Source: Deltaproteobacteria bacterium
Lineage (GTDB): Bacteria > Desulfobacterota > Binatia > Binatales > Binataceae
Reading direction: 5' to 3'
DNA: 44,457 nucleotides
NCBI GenBank assembly: GCA_021780755.1
Contig: JAJXYF010000006.1
Location: 1-44,457, forward strand
The notes below the pieces were generated by a model. It made no database searches, had not been told where the DNA came from, and saw only the letters and a program-made list of their open reading frames with translations. This document shows positions 32,902 to 42,748 of this stretch, in pieces (the first letter of the stretch is position 1; the number at the start of each line of letters is the position of its first letter). The position numbers and the translations under genes were made by a program.

Positions 32902-33210
32902 TCACCCGCAGTTTGGATTGGCGCCTGGGGGTGGCGCGCCGCTCACGCCCCGAAAGGCCGTTCCCCGCCCCCTGCATTCTACCCGCGCACGCACGGTCCG
33001 GATGTACGTCTTGGCTACTAGCGCGGATATCCTGCGATGACAATCCTCGCCACCCGTCCACGGCTGAACTTCGCCGTTGGGCGAGCGGCTCAATCGAATC
33101 CTCGCCGCATCGAGGGAAAACGTCATCACGTATGCCGCCTCAGGTTCCATGACGGTCGCGCTGATGAAATGCACCCTCGCGGTATTGACGGCAGCATCCA
33201 CAATCTTCAA
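32902..33210 (-). CDS. Possible small hypothetical protein (TTG start)
   Basis: A 102-aa frame just upstream of the MaoC-like gene, ending eight bases before it. It would start with TTG, and the only purine-rich site (GATGAGGCG) is weak. The N-terminal half (VDAAVNTARVHFISATVMEP) looks protein-like; the end is Pro/Gly/Arg-rich. No family recognised. Confidence 0.3.
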   Translation of the reverse strand: MKIVDAAVNTARVHFISATVMEPEAAYVMTFSLDAARIRLSRSPNGEVQPWTGGEDCHRRISALVAKTYIRTVRARVECRGRGTAFRGVSGAPPPGANPNCG

Positions 33211-33362
33211 GCTTACGCCTCATCGCAGGGTATAATCATTCGCTGCACTTGAATTCCGACCGTGGTGGGTTCAACCGCCCCGCTCGGCGGAGTGAGGCCG
33301 GGTCGCGACAATGCGCGAGCCTTGATCACGCCTCATGTGTGGCGCTGGCGCTTCGAGTCGTG

Positions 33363-33371
33363 TGATATTAT
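33363..33371 (+). promoter_or_regulatory. Extended -10 element upstream of tRNA-Ser
   Basis: TGATATTAT fits an extended -10 box (TGnTATAAT type), 32 bases before the mature tRNA. No good -35 box is visible, as expected for extended -10 promoters. Confidence 0.4.
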
Positions 33372-33403
33372 TCGCCTTGCGTGCGGACCAGTGCATCAGC
33401 AGC

Positions 33404-33495
<92 letters not shown>

Positions 33496-33750
33496 CCGAG
33501 TCTTTAGTTATCTCTATTAATCCTAGGCATGTATTAATATGCTATGTGGGTGCGAGTATTCGCGATTGAAGCACACCGGAGAGAGGCTCTCCCGAGGCCG
33601 CGTGGCGCGATTTTGGCGGTTTCTCTCCGTTGCGGGATTTGGCGGTGGACTTCGGCGATTCTGCGGTGGCGCAGAAATTCGCCGTCTCGATGAATTTGAA
33701 ATTTGAAGTACGGAAAGAGTCCAGGGAGTATTTCGTGCGTAGCGGAGCTA

Positions 33751-34254
33751 TCAGGCGGGATCAGCGAAGCCGAGCAGCTTTTCCTGGGTTTGCCAACTGA
33801 GCGGAAGATCGCCGCGACCGGTCGACAGAAACTGCGCGGTAAGTTCCGGTGGCTGGCGGCCTTCGGCAATACTTTCGACGATCGTGGGCGCTAGAAATGC
33901 CAGGCGAATCATCCGACTGATATAGCGCTTGCCGACACCTTCGCGCTGGCCAATCTCGAGCATCGAAGCCGCGCGGCCCGAGACCAGATCGTCAAACCAA
34001 CGGCGAGCGCGCGCTACCGCCTTCAGGATCGCCGAATCAATCCGCGGCTCGGAACCTGAGATTCCGCCGAAACCTCCGCCGATAATCAGCCGCATCTCAT
34101 TCCCGCGGCGCTTCACTCGCAGCGATATCTGGCGCGTGATCGACAATTGGGTCGTAGCGTTCGCGGTCGGTATGCCGGGAGTGGCAATCGGCAATCTGAG
34201 CGATAGTCGAATCCCATCCTGTTGCAACTCCGCGCGCTCGACCAGTGTTTACGG
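33751..34254 (-). pseudogene. Serine recombinase C-terminal fragment next to tRNA-Ser
   Basis: The minus-strand frame ending at 33751 reads LVERAELQQDGIRLSLRLP, LRVKRRGNEMRLIIGG, LKAVARARRWFDDLVSGRAA, EIGQREGVGKRYISRMIRLA and FLAPTIVESIAEGRQPPELT. This is the C-terminal DNA-binding tail of large serine recombinases. The catalytic N-terminus is missing; upstream (34255-34370) only unrelated or frameshifted sequence is found. It is the same family as the fragment at 18261-18519, but the two clearly differ. It probably came from the integrase of a mobile island. Confidence 0.7.
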
Positions 34255-34469
34255 CGGGGGACAGTGAGCCCCACAAGCTCGATTCCAGCCACTAAGCCAG
34301 TTTTGCAGGCGCTTGCTTCGACCGCGCGGTCCGCGGCGAAACGTTTAGCGGCATTATTGTTTTGCACCATGCTAAGCAGTTGGATTCGATCTGTTAACGA
34401 ATCGGTACGACGCGGGAGACTAAAAATACATCTACGGGTAGGGTAGTGAGTTGTTGAATCCAGGAGGCT
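34255..34469. promoter_or_regulatory. Region upstream of the cas operon
   Basis: No gene is recognised. An inverted repeat GATTCG (34383-34388) / CGAATC (34398-34403) lies about 65 bases before cas3 and could be an operator. No convincing sigma70 promoter was found. AGGAGG at 34462-34467 is the cas3 ribosome binding site. Confidence 0.35.
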
Positions 34470-37136
34470 ATGCGGGTGCTGGGGCAGCCGGCCGGCTTTT
34501 GGGGTAAATTACGAGCTGGCGACGGCCAGCCGGTAGAATGGCATCCCCTCTATGATCATTGCGCCGATGTCGCGGCGTGTTGCGAGGCGCTACTGCAAAA
34601 GACTCTTCTCGGCCGAAGGCTGGCGCTTCTGGCTGGGCGTAGTGTTTTCTCCTCAGGGCAGGTCGCCCGCCTATCGGTTCTCGCCACTCTCCATGACATA
34701 GGAAAATTCAATCTCGGCTTTCAGAACAAGGCGCTCGCCAAGCCACCATTTACGGCCGGGCATGTCGGCACGGTTCTGGGACTCTTCGGAGATGATGACA
34801 CCCCCGAACAACGACGGCTCAAAGAAAGCCTGCAGCTCAACCTATTGCAGCAATGGGGCGTGGATCAGGCGAGCCTGCGCCTTCTCATCGCCTCGATATG
34901 CCATCACGGACGTGCCCTAGAAGTAGGCCAAGGCTTTGTTCCGCGGGACTGGCGGTCCGCGCGCGGTTTGGATCCGTTTGCCGGAATCGCGAAACTCACC
35001 AGGCTCACGCGCCGTTGGTTCCCCGACGCTTTCAGCGACGGTCTCGAACCGTTTCCGGAAATCAGCGAATTCCAACATGCCTTTAGCGGGCTTGTAATGC
35101 TCGCAGACTGGCTGGGTTCCGATACCCGGTTCTTTTCCTATTCCACCGAAATCGATCACACGGCCCGGATTCAATTCGCTCGAAATAAGGCAGCCGCGAT
35201 ACTGAACGAGGTTGGTCTCGATCCCACTGCTCCCCGCGATTTCACCGGGCAAGAACCGCTGTCTTTTGAGAGAATTTCGGAATATCCACCCCGTGATTTC
35301 CAGCGCACGATGCTCGAACTTGCGAACTTCCGGGGCGGCTCGATCGCGCTGCTTGAAGCGGAAACCGGAGCCGGCAAGACCGAAGCAGCACTGGCTCATT
35401 ATGCCACGCTGTTCCAGGCGGGCGAGGTCGACGGCTTGTACTTCGCGCTTCCGACTCGAACCGCGGCTACCCAGATGTATCGGCGCGTGGTCGAAGCAAT
35501 CGCCAGGGTCTTCCGGGGCGGAAACCCTCCACCGGTTATCCTTGCGGTTCCCGGTTATCTTTCGGTCGATGAGCATCGCGGCAGACTGCTGCCGGGATTC
35601 GAGGTGCTGTGGAACGACGACGACCGCGAGCGCTTTCGTTTTCGAGGATGGGCAGCCGAAAATCCGAAGCGGTTCCTTGCCGGCCCGATCGTGGTCGGGA
35701 CTGTCGATCAAGCTCTGCTCTCCGCGTTGATGGTCAGCCATGCGCATCTGCGTGCGACCGCCCTGATGCGTCATCTCCTGATCATCGATGAGGTTCATGC
35801 TTCCGACGCGTATATGGTTGCTCTGATGCGCGAGGTGCTCATCAATCATCTGAGGGCGGGTGGTCATGCGATGCTCATGTCGGCGACGCTCGGTTCGAGT
35901 GCGCGTACTCGACTGCTCTCGGCGTCAGCCGGCAAGCATCCACCTAAAGCTCCGAATTTCGACGAGGCGGTCGATGTTCCGTACCCTCTCGTCACCATCC
36001 GTAATGGGCCCGATACGATCCGAATCGAGCCAAACAAAATCGATACGGTTCCCAAGCGGGTCGTAGTGCACCAGCAGCCGTGGGCCGATGAGTCAATGCG
36101 GATTGCGCTCACGGCAATCGACGCCGCTGCGGCTGGGGCACGCGTTTTGGTTGTGCGGAACACGGTTAGCGATTGTGTTGCCACCCAAGCCGCGGCCGAA
36201 GCGATAGCGCGCGAACGCGACCTCCAGAATCTCCTCTTCAAATGCGCCGGCTCCCCTGCGCCGCATCATGCCCGGTTCGCGCGCGATGATCGTGCGAGGC
36301 TGGATGAAGCGCTCGAAGCCGCTTTCGGCAAAACCTCAACCAATCAGCCGTGCGTGGCGATCGCGACTCAGACCGTGCAACAAAGCCTCGATCTCGATGC
36401 CGATTTGATTCTCACCGATCTGTGTCCCGCGGACGTCCTGCTCCAACGGATCGGCCGTCTGCATCGTCATAGACGTACCCGGCCCGCCGGCTTCGAGCAT
36501 CCGCGAGTGATCGTTGTGACAACTGGTGACCGCAATCTAGCCAATCTTATTCGGCCCAATGGCGAAACCAGCAACATGCACGGCCTTGGGAGCGTTTACG
36601 ACGACCTCCGTATTATCGAGGCGACCTGGCGCGCGATCGAAAAGCGCGAGGTCCTGGAGATTCCCGGGATGAATCGAATGATCGTCGAGGAAACCACGCA
36701 TCCCGACGCACTGAACGCGATCGTCAACGAACTCGGCGGCCCCTGGAAAGCTCACAAGACCTCGGTGATGGGCCGTATGTTCGCAAGCCAAGGGCAGGCT
36801 GGCATTTGGCGCCTCGACCGCTCAAAGCCATTCGGCGACGTGCCCTTTCCAAGCAAGGAACTCAGTCTCGCGATTCGCACTCGCCTCGGCGAAGACGACC
36901 GGATTGCCGATTTTGCGACCGCTCTGCCCGGACCCTTCGGAATTCCTGTCACTCGCCTCACGATCCCTGCGTTTCTAGCGAAAGGCGCGCCGTTCGATTC
37001 GACGCCATCCGAAGTTTCGCTTTCCGACGGGCAAATTCAATTCGCCTTTGCCAACCGGAAATTTATTTATGACCGCCTGGGATTGCGACCCGCCAATGAT
37101 CCCGCCGATTCAGTGGAGGACGAAGCCGATGCCTGA
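34470..37136 (+). CDS. cas3: Cas3 helicase-nuclease (type I-E)
   Basis: This 888-aa protein unwinds and degrades DNA marked by Cascade. The N-terminal HD nuclease has His 25 and His 30 (WHPLYDHCADVAA) and LATLHDIGKF with His 75-Asp 76. The SF2 helicase follows: Walker A EAETGAGKTE near 296-303, motif II LIIDEVHASD near 437, LMSATLGSS near 470, and VQQSLDLDADLI with VLLQRIGRLHRH. The C-terminal domain is complete. AGGAGG ends only two bases before the ATG at 34470. The GTG at 34476 (eight bases away) may be the true start, shortening the protein by two residues. It is the first gene of the operon, and its end overlaps cas8e by eight bases. Confidence 0.95.
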   Translation: MRVLGQPAGFWGKLRAGDGQPVEWHPLYDHCADVAACCEALLQKTLLGRRLALLAGRSVFSSGQVARLSVLATLHDIGKFNLGFQNKALAKPPFTAGHVGTVLGLFGDDDTPEQRRLKESLQLNLLQQWGVDQASLRLLIASICHHGRALEVGQGFVPRDWRSARGLDPFAGIAKLTRLTRRWFPDAFSDGLEPFPEISEFQHAFSGLVMLADWLGSDTRFFSYSTEIDHTARIQFARNKAAAILNEVGLDPTAPRDFTGQEPLSFERISEYPPRDFQRTMLELANFRGGSIALLEAETGAGKTEAALAHYATLFQAGEVDGLYFALPTRTAATQMYRRVVEAIARVFRGGNPPPVILAVPGYLSVDEHRGRLLPGFEVLWNDDDRERFRFRGWAAENPKRFLAGPIVVGTVDQALLSALMVSHAHLRATALMRHLLIIDEVHASDAYMVALMREVLINHLRAGGHAMLMSATLGSSARTRLLSASAGKHPPKAPNFDEAVDVPYPLVTIRNGPDTIRIEPNKIDTVPKRVVVHQQPWADESMRIALTAIDAAAAGARVLVVRNTVSDCVATQAAAEAIARERDLQNLLFKCAGSPAPHHARFARDDRARLDEALEAAFGKTSTNQPCVAIATQTVQQSLDLDADLILTDLCPADVLLQRIGRLHRHRRTRPAGFEHPRVIVVTTGDRNLANLIRPNGETSNMHGLGSVYDDLRIIEATWRAIEKREVLEIPGMNRMIVEETTHPDALNAIVNELGGPWKAHKTSVMGRMFASQGQAGIWRLDRSKPFGDVPFPSKELSLAIRTRLGEDDRIADFATALPGPFGIPVTRLTIPAFLAKGAPFDSTPSEVSLSDGQIQFAFANRKFIYDRLGLRPANDPADSVEDEADA

Positions 37137-38688
37137 GATTCGCTGGAATCTCCTTACCGATGAAATCTTCACGATCGTGCATGCCGGCGATTCCGCTCAC
37201 GCGGTCTCCCTGCCCGACGTGCTGGCTATGTTGAGCAGCGATATTCCGATCGAGTTCGCCGCGCTCCAACCGCATCAGTTCCACGCCTGGCATGCCTTTC
37301 TGGTCCAGCTCGGCGCGATCGTGGTTCATTCGGTGGGCGGCGACGCGTTGCCCTCGGCCGCCGATGACTGGCGTTCGAGGCTGCTCGAAGTCGCCGGCGG
37401 CGACGACCCGTGGTGCCTGGTGACGGACGATCTCGATCATCCCGCTTTCATGCAACCGCCGGTTCCCGAGCGCAGCCTGAAGGGCTGGAGCGATCCGGTT
37501 TCATTCCCCGACGAGCTGGATGTCCTTGTAACCGCCAAGAATCACGACTTGAAATCCAATCGGATGACGGCGCCGCGCCCCGAGCATTGGGCCTACTCTC
37601 TGGTCACGCTCCAGACCAGCGGAGGATTCGACGGCCGTATGAATTATGGCGTAGCGCGAATGAACGGTGGCTACGGCAATAGGCCCTCGATCGCCGCGGC
37701 GCGCGATCCTGGTTGGAGTACACGTTTCATACGCGATGTTGCGGTTTTGCTGAGTTGCCGGGCCAAACTGATCGAAGAAGGGCATTTCGGTTATACCGCC
37801 GACGGGGGCCATCGCCTGATCTGGACGCTGCCGTGGGATGGATCGCTTGAGAGCCAACTCGCGCTCCCCGAATGCGATCCATTCTTCATCGAAGTATGCC
37901 GCCGCATCCGTTTGATTGCCGACCCGGATGGCTCCATCGTGGGTCGCCGCAAAGGCTCCGCTGCCGAGCGAATCGCGACGAAAGACCTCCACGGCAACGT
38001 CGGCGATATCTGGGTGCCGATTCGTCTCAGCGACGGTGCGGCACTCACGGCGCGCGACTTATCGTACAAGCTCGTGCAGGAAATTATCTTCAGCGGCGAT
38101 TGGTTGCACAGTGCGGCCAGCGAGCCTTATGGCGAGGACGGCCCTTCGCCACTACTGCTCGCTACGGCCATGGTACGTGGGCAGGGCAAAACCGACGGCC
38201 TCTACGAACGGCAAATCCGGGTTCCCGCCAAGGCCCGCGCGCTGCTCGCCACCGGTGCCGGCCGCGAGCGTCTCGGCCAGCGCTCGCGCGAATTCGTCAC
38301 GCTGACCTCCGATATCCAGACCAAAGTCCTCAAGCGCGCTCTGCTGACATTGATTCAAGGCGGTCCCGATCGTCTCGATCTCACGGACGACCGCTGCAAG
38401 CCGCTGCTCACCAGACTCGATAGTCTCGTGGACACCATCTTCTTCGACCGCCTGTTCGACCTCGCCGAGGCCGATGCGGGGACCGCATCGGCGAGATGGT
38501 CCGCCGAGGTGATCGATCTCGCGCGCGGAATCCTGGCCGAAGGTATCGACGGCCTGCCGATTCCCGAAGCCCGCCGGCCCCGTGCAATCGCCCTCGCCGA
38601 ACTACGTTTCAATTGGTCCGCCCGCGACATTCTTGGTCGTTATCAACCCACTGGAGAGCAACCATCCCATGAACGATCAGATCACTGA
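37129..38688 (+). CDS. cas8e: Cascade large subunit Cas8e (Cse1/CasA)
   Basis: This 519-aa protein is the Cascade subunit that reads the PAM and starts DNA unwinding. It begins MPEIRWNLLTDEIFTIVHAG, typical of Cse1, followed by LPDVLAMLSSDIP and LQPHQFHAWHAFLVQL. The region FMQPPVPERSLKGWSDPV, YSLVTLQTSGGFDGRMNYG (the L1-type PAM loop region) and NGGYGNRPSIAAARDPG are further family blocks. The ATG at 37129 is chosen over 37048, because GGAGG lies nine bases upstream and homologues begin here. It overlaps cas3 by eight bases and cse2 by 20. Confidence 0.93.
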   Translation: MPEIRWNLLTDEIFTIVHAGDSAHAVSLPDVLAMLSSDIPIEFAALQPHQFHAWHAFLVQLGAIVVHSVGGDALPSAADDWRSRLLEVAGGDDPWCLVTDDLDHPAFMQPPVPERSLKGWSDPVSFPDELDVLVTAKNHDLKSNRMTAPRPEHWAYSLVTLQTSGGFDGRMNYGVARMNGGYGNRPSIAAARDPGWSTRFIRDVAVLLSCRAKLIEEGHFGYTADGGHRLIWTLPWDGSLESQLALPECDPFFIEVCRRIRLIADPDGSIVGRRKGSAAERIATKDLHGNVGDIWVPIRLSDGAALTARDLSYKLVQEIIFSGDWLHSAASEPYGEDGPSPLLLATAMVRGQGKTDGLYERQIRVPAKARALLATGAGRERLGQRSREFVTLTSDIQTKVLKRALLTLIQGGPDRLDLTDDRCKPLLTRLDSLVDTIFFDRLFDLAEADAGTASARWSAEVIDLARGILAEGIDGLPIPEARRPRAIALAELRFNWSARDILGRYQPTGEQPSHERSDH

Positions 38689-39199
38689 AGCGCCCACGCT
38701 GCGCGTCATCGTCAATCGTATCGCCGACCTCATCGCGCGCCGCCTCCAACCCGGCGACGTTGCCTCACTCCGCCGCCTCAAGCCGGATGATATTGATTCT
38801 CCCGCCTTCTGGCGGATTACCGCGGTCGAGTTGGAACACACCCTGGCTACATCGGCGGCCCTCCGCGACCGCGAGGAATTGCGCTGGGCCGCCATCATCC
38901 AGGCGCTCGCCATGCTCGATGGCTTCCATGCGCCGGGCCGAAAGCTCGGTCGCGCCCTCGCCGAGGCCGACCTTTCCGAACAGCGCTTTCTGAAGCTGTT
39001 GCGCGCTCAGGATCGCGGGCTGCTCGATGCGGTCCGCACCGTTACTCACTATCTGTCCACCAGGGCGGTCCCGGTGGACTGCCATGAAATCGCACTTCTG
39101 ATACTGAGCGATGGCCGCTCCGACGAAGATTCGGTCCGCCGCTCGATCGCACGCGACTTTTATTCGGCCAAATCACGTTCCGCACAGGAGGATGCATGA
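38669..39199 (+). CDS. cse2: Cascade small subunit Cse2 (CasB)
   Basis: This 176-aa all-helical protein forms the dimer along the belly of Cascade that holds the displaced DNA strand. Family blocks are the region GDVASLRRLKPDD, SPAFWRITAVELEH, WAAIIQALAMLDGFH and GRKLGRALAEADLSEQRFLK, then LLRAQDRGLLDAVRTVTHYL. GGAGAG lies about ten bases before the ATG. The longer frame back to 38582 lies within cas8e and is rejected. The stop overlaps the start of cas7 as ATGA. Confidence 0.9.
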   Translation: MNDQITEAPTLRVIVNRIADLIARRLQPGDVASLRRLKPDDIDSPAFWRITAVELEHTLATSAALRDREELRWAAIIQALAMLDGFHAPGRKLGRALAEADLSEQRFLKLLRAQDRGLLDAVRTVTHYLSTRAVPVDCHEIALLILSDGRSDEDSVRRSIARDFYSAKSRSAQEDA

Positions 39200-40398
39200 C
39201 CACTGAAACCCGTTTCGCCCAGTTCCATTTCCTCACCTCATACCCGGCCGCGCTCATCAATCGCGACGACGTCGGATTCGCCAAGCGCGTTCCGTTCGGC
39301 GGCGCCGTGCGCACCCGCGTCTCGTCGCAATGCCTCAAGCGTCACTGGCGAACCTACGCGGGTGAGAACTCCCTGTGGGAAATCCCGGACGCCTCCGCAT
39401 CGGTCCGCTCGCGCCGCACTTTCGATGAATTCGTTTATCGACCGCTGGTCGCGCACGGCGTCTCCGAGCCGCTTGCTCACGCTGCCAGCGAAGGCCTGAT
39501 GAAGCTCATGCTGGGACGCAGTGACAAGGCGGAAGCAGCGTCACAGAAGAAGCGCAAGGATTCGACCGAAGAACGGAGCGGACCGCGTTCGGAACAGGTG
39601 ACCGTGCTAGGCCGGCCGGAGCTGGATTATCTTCTCGCACAGGCGCGCGAGCTGTGCGCCGCGGTGACCGACCCGGCGAAGATTGCCGCCGCGATCGACA
39701 AACATTTCGATCGCAACCAGAAAGAAAACCTGCGCGCTTTGAAGCTCGGCGCGGGGCTCGATGCCGCCATGTTCGGCCGCATGATCACCGGCGACATTCT
39801 CGCGCGGTGCGATGCGGCCGTACACGTCGCCCACGCCTTCACTGCCCATTCGGAGGAGACCGAAAGCGACTACTTTTCCGCCGTTGACGATCTCCTTAAA
39901 TCCGGTGAAAACGAGGAACTCGGCAGCGGCCATATCGGAACCGTCGAACTCACCTCCGGGCTGTTCTATGGCTATGTTGTGATCGACCTGCCACTGCTCA
40001 TTCGCAACCTCTCTGGCGACGGTGCGCTGGCCGCGCGGGTGATCGAGCGAATGGTTCATATTATCGCGACGGTCTCCCCCGCCGCGAAACTCGGCTCGAC
40101 CGCCGCTTACGCGCACGCCGGTATGTTCCTGGTCGAGAAGGGATCGAGCCAGCCGCGAACTCTCGCCAATGCGTTTCTGCGGCCCGCATCCGCGCGGACC
40201 GATCTGCTCTCCAATGCCTACCAGGCGTTCGCCGCGCACGTCGCTGATCTGGATCGCGCCTATGGCCGCAATCAGCGCCGTTTTCTTGCCGTCAGCCATG
40301 CCGATTGCCTCGCTCCCGCGCTGGGTGCCGACGAGCGCCTCGCGAGCATCGCCGAACTTGCCCGCTGGACCGCCGAGGGCATCGGTAGCGCAACATGA
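39196..40398 (+). CDS. cas7: Cascade backbone protein Cas7e (Cse4/CasC)
   Basis: This 400-aa protein makes the six-copy backbone that binds the crRNA. It opens FAQFHFLTSYPAALINRDDV and GFAKRVPFGGAVRTRVSSQC followed by LKRHWR, the conserved N-terminus. DAAMFGRMITGDILARCDAA, VHVAHAFTAHSEETESDYFS, GSGHIGTVELTSGLFYGYVV and SPAAKLGSTAAYAHAGMFLV are the standard later blocks. AGGAGG at 39186-39191 precedes the ATG. ATGA overlaps link it with cse2 and with cas5. Confidence 0.95.
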   Translation: MTTETRFAQFHFLTSYPAALINRDDVGFAKRVPFGGAVRTRVSSQCLKRHWRTYAGENSLWEIPDASASVRSRRTFDEFVYRPLVAHGVSEPLAHAASEGLMKLMLGRSDKAEAASQKKRKDSTEERSGPRSEQVTVLGRPELDYLLAQARELCAAVTDPAKIAAAIDKHFDRNQKENLRALKLGAGLDAAMFGRMITGDILARCDAAVHVAHAFTAHSEETESDYFSAVDDLLKSGENEELGSGHIGTVELTSGLFYGYVVIDLPLLIRNLSGDGALAARVIERMVHIIATVSPAAKLGSTAAYAHAGMFLVEKGSSQPRTLANAFLRPASARTDLLSNAYQAFAAHVADLDRAYGRNQRRFLAVSHADCLAPALGADERLASIAELARWTAEGIGSAT

Positions 40399-41105
40399 TT
40401 CCCATCCTGCTGCTGCGTCTCGAAGCTCCGCTGATGTCCTTCGGCGGTGTGGCCATCGACTACCGTGGCGTCACGCGCAACTATCCCGGCTGTGCGATGC
40501 TCACCGGCGTGCTCGCCAACGCTCTCGGCTATGAACATCGTGAGTTCGCCCGGCTCAACGCGCTCCAATCCCGGCTCTCGTATGCGGCCCGGGCCGATCG
40601 TCCGGGCGATTTGCTCACCGATTTTCAGACGGTAGATCTGTCGCAGCCTTTTTTATCGCAGGGGTGGACCACCAGAGGCGCACCTCAGGGCCGCGATGGT
40701 GGCTCCGCCAGCAAGGGTACTCATATCCGCCTCCGCCAATTTCTCGCCGATGCGGTAATCACCATCGCACTCACGCTGAACCCTCCCGGCGACGATCCAT
40801 CGCTGGCGGCGCTTGCATCCGCGCTGCGGGAACCAGCACGTCCGCTCTATATCGGCCGCAAGCCATGCATCCCGTCATTACCCATACTGCTCGGCGCGAT
40901 TGAAGCGTCTTCGCTGCTCGCGGCGCTCGAACACACGCCGCCTTCCCCGCGTGCCGCGAAAGATGTGCCAATGCGCGCGTGGTGGCCCGCCGCCGATGGT
41001 GAGCGCCGCAACTCAAGGCTCATTCCGATCACTGACGAGCGCGACTGGGCGAACCAGATTCACGTCGGGCGGCGGTGGATCTATGAGGGAGTAATCGATG
41101 TCTGA
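40395..41105 (+). CDS. cas5: Cascade subunit Cas5e (CasD)
   Basis: This 236-aa RAMP protein caps the 5' handle of the crRNA. It starts IPILLLRLEAPLMSFGGVA with the usual Cas5 opening, followed by DYRGVTRNYPGCAMLTGVLA and NALGYEHREFARLNALQSRL. HIRLRQFLADAVITIALTL and PLYIGRKPCIPS are further family blocks. It overlaps cas7 by four bases and cas6e by eight. Confidence 0.93.
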   Translation: MIPILLLRLEAPLMSFGGVAIDYRGVTRNYPGCAMLTGVLANALGYEHREFARLNALQSRLSYAARADRPGDLLTDFQTVDLSQPFLSQGWTTRGAPQGRDGGSASKGTHIRLRQFLADAVITIALTLNPPGDDPSLAALASALREPARPLYIGRKPCIPSLPILLGAIEASSLLAALEHTPPSPRAAKDVPMRAWWPAADGERRNSRLIPITDERDWANQIHVGRRWIYEGVIDV

Positions 41106-41868
41106 CCCTTCCCTGTTCATGACCAGAATGTCGATCGATCGCCCCGCGATGCTGCGCTTCGGCCGCTCCTTTGGCATTCCACCGGAACTTGCGGATGAAG
41201 GTTACTCGGTGCACGCCCTGCTGCGCGCGCTGTTCGGTGAATTCGCGCCGAAACCGTTCGATTCGCGCCCATCCCCCGGCCGATCACTTGCGCTACTGGG
41301 ATACGCGCGCGCTCCGGCTGCTCAATTGGCCGATCATGCGATGCGCTTCGCCGATCCGCTCGCATGCGCGTGCCTGGACCTCGAAGGGCTCGCAAGTAAA
41401 CCGATGCCTGCGGACTGGCCGCCGTCATCGAAGCTCGGTTTCGACGTGCGAATATGCCCGGTCGTCCGCAGCCGTGCGGATACCGCCCGCATGGCCCACG
41501 GCGGAACCCGCGCACATGCGGAAGTTGATGCTTTCCTCCCTGAAGCATGGAACTCCGATGCGTCCACACCGCTTGATCGCGGCGCGGTTTATTCGCGCTG
41601 GCTCCAACGCGAGCTTTCCCGTGAGGGTGCCGCCGCGCTGGTCAGCGCCCGCTTGATCAGTTTCAAGCGCACTCGCCTGGCCCGCCGCAACCACGGCGAT
41701 CAAAGAGGATGGACCCGCGTTGAGCGTCCCGATGTCACCATGACCGGCGTGCTCGAAGTCACCGGCAGCGAAGCCTTCGAACGCTTGCTCGGCCGCGGCA
41801 TCGGACGCCATCGCGCCTTCGGTTTCGGCATGCTCCTGCTGAAGCCCGTGAGCACCGCCCATGCTTAA
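41098..41868 (+). CDS. cas6e: crRNA-processing endoribonuclease Cas6e (Cse3/CasE)
   Basis: This 256-aa protein cuts the repeat hairpin in pre-crRNA and stays bound to the product. His 39 in DEGYSVHALLRALFGE corresponds to the catalytic His of Cas6e. The N-terminal LFMTRMSIDRPAMLRFG and the C-terminal glycine-rich loop GRGIGRHRAFGFGMLLL are typical. The start overlaps cas5 (GGGAG upstream) and the end overlaps cas1 by eight bases. Confidence 0.93.
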   Translation: MSDPSLFMTRMSIDRPAMLRFGRSFGIPPELADEGYSVHALLRALFGEFAPKPFDSRPSPGRSLALLGYARAPAAQLADHAMRFADPLACACLDLEGLASKPMPADWPPSSKLGFDVRICPVVRSRADTARMAHGGTRAHAEVDAFLPEAWNSDASTPLDRGAVYSRWLQRELSREGAAALVSARLISFKRTRLARRNHGDQRGWTRVERPDVTMTGVLEVTGSEAFERLLGRGIGRHRAFGFGMLLLKPVSTAHA

Positions 41869-42748
41869 GGGCCGTCTCGGGCTTGAAACTGCCCGCATTC
41901 CGCATACCGACCGCGCAGGACTGCTCTCGCTCGGCCGCGGCAATCTCACCGTCGAGGACGGCACCTTGCGCTTCGCCTGCGCCGGCACCGAAGACCTCGC
42001 TCCCGGGGAATATCTGATCCCCTTTCAGACCATCTCGGTCATCCTGCTCGGTCCCGGTACCACCGTCAGTCACGACGCGCTCCGTCTCCTCGCCCGTCAC
42101 GGCACCGGCCTCGTCATGACCGGTGAAGGCGGGGTGCGCATGTACGCGAGCATGCCCTTCGGCCCCGATGATTCGGCGCTTGCCCGCAAGCAGGCTCGCC
42201 TCTGGGCCGATCCGGAAAAGCGGATCGACCTCGCCCGCCGCATGTACGCCTGGCGCCTCGGTGAGGTCGTCCCTCACGCCGCCCTCGATACCCTGCGCGG
42301 CATCGAGGGCGCTCGCATGCGCGAAACCTACAAAATGCTTGCCCGGCGTTTTTCAATCGAGTGGGATGGCCGCCGCTACGACCGATCGCGGCCTGATTCC
42401 AACGACGCGCCCAATCAGGCCATCAATCACGCTGCGACCGCCGTTGAAGCGGCCGCAATGGTCGCGGTAGCGGCAGTCGGCGCGATGCCGCAGTTGGGTT
42501 TCATCCACGAAGATTCGGGAATTTCTCTTTGCCTCGATATCGCCGATCTTTATCGCGATTCGATTACGCTGCCGGTCGCGTTCGCGGCGGTCCGTGATCT
42601 CCGCGCCAAAAACGGCAACCTGAATTCCGACCTGGAACCAGCCGTCAGGCGGCTCGCCGGACGAATCTTCCGCAAGGAAAAGCTCGTCTCCCAGATGATC
42701 GAACGAACCAAGGAGCTTTTTGCCGATGACCGTGATAGTGACCCGTGA
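41861..42748 (+). CDS. cas1: CRISPR integrase Cas1 (type I-E)
   Basis: This 295-aa protein integrates new spacers together with Cas2. The metal-binding residues are in place: Glu 149 in LRGIEGARMRETYK, His 216 in GFIHEDSGISLCLDIAD, and Asp 226 and 229 in the same block. The N-terminal beta domain starts RLGLETARIPHTDRAGLLSL. Length is normal for type I-E. It overlaps cas6e at its start and cas2 at its end. Confidence 0.95.
   Translation: MLKGRLGLETARIPHTDRAGLLSLGRGNLTVEDGTLRFACAGTEDLAPGEYLIPFQTISVILLGPGTTVSHDALRLLARHGTGLVMTGEGGVRMYASMPFGPDDSALARKQARLWADPEKRIDLARRMYAWRLGEVVPHAALDTLRGIEGARMRETYKMLARRFSIEWDGRRYDRSRPDSNDAPNQAINHAATAVEAAAMVAVAAVGAMPQLGFIHEDSGISLCLDIADLYRDSITLPVAFAAVRDLRAKNGNLNSDLEPAVRRLAGRIFRKEKLVSQMIERTKELFADDRDSDP

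Noticed and set aside
34383..34403. Inverted repeat GATTCG/CGAATC as a proven cas operator
   Set aside because: Six-base arms are too short to claim function; kept only as a note in the upstream region.
39607..40299. Minus-strand 230-codon open frame inside cas7
   Set aside because: Antisense shadow of a clear cas gene; low-information composition.
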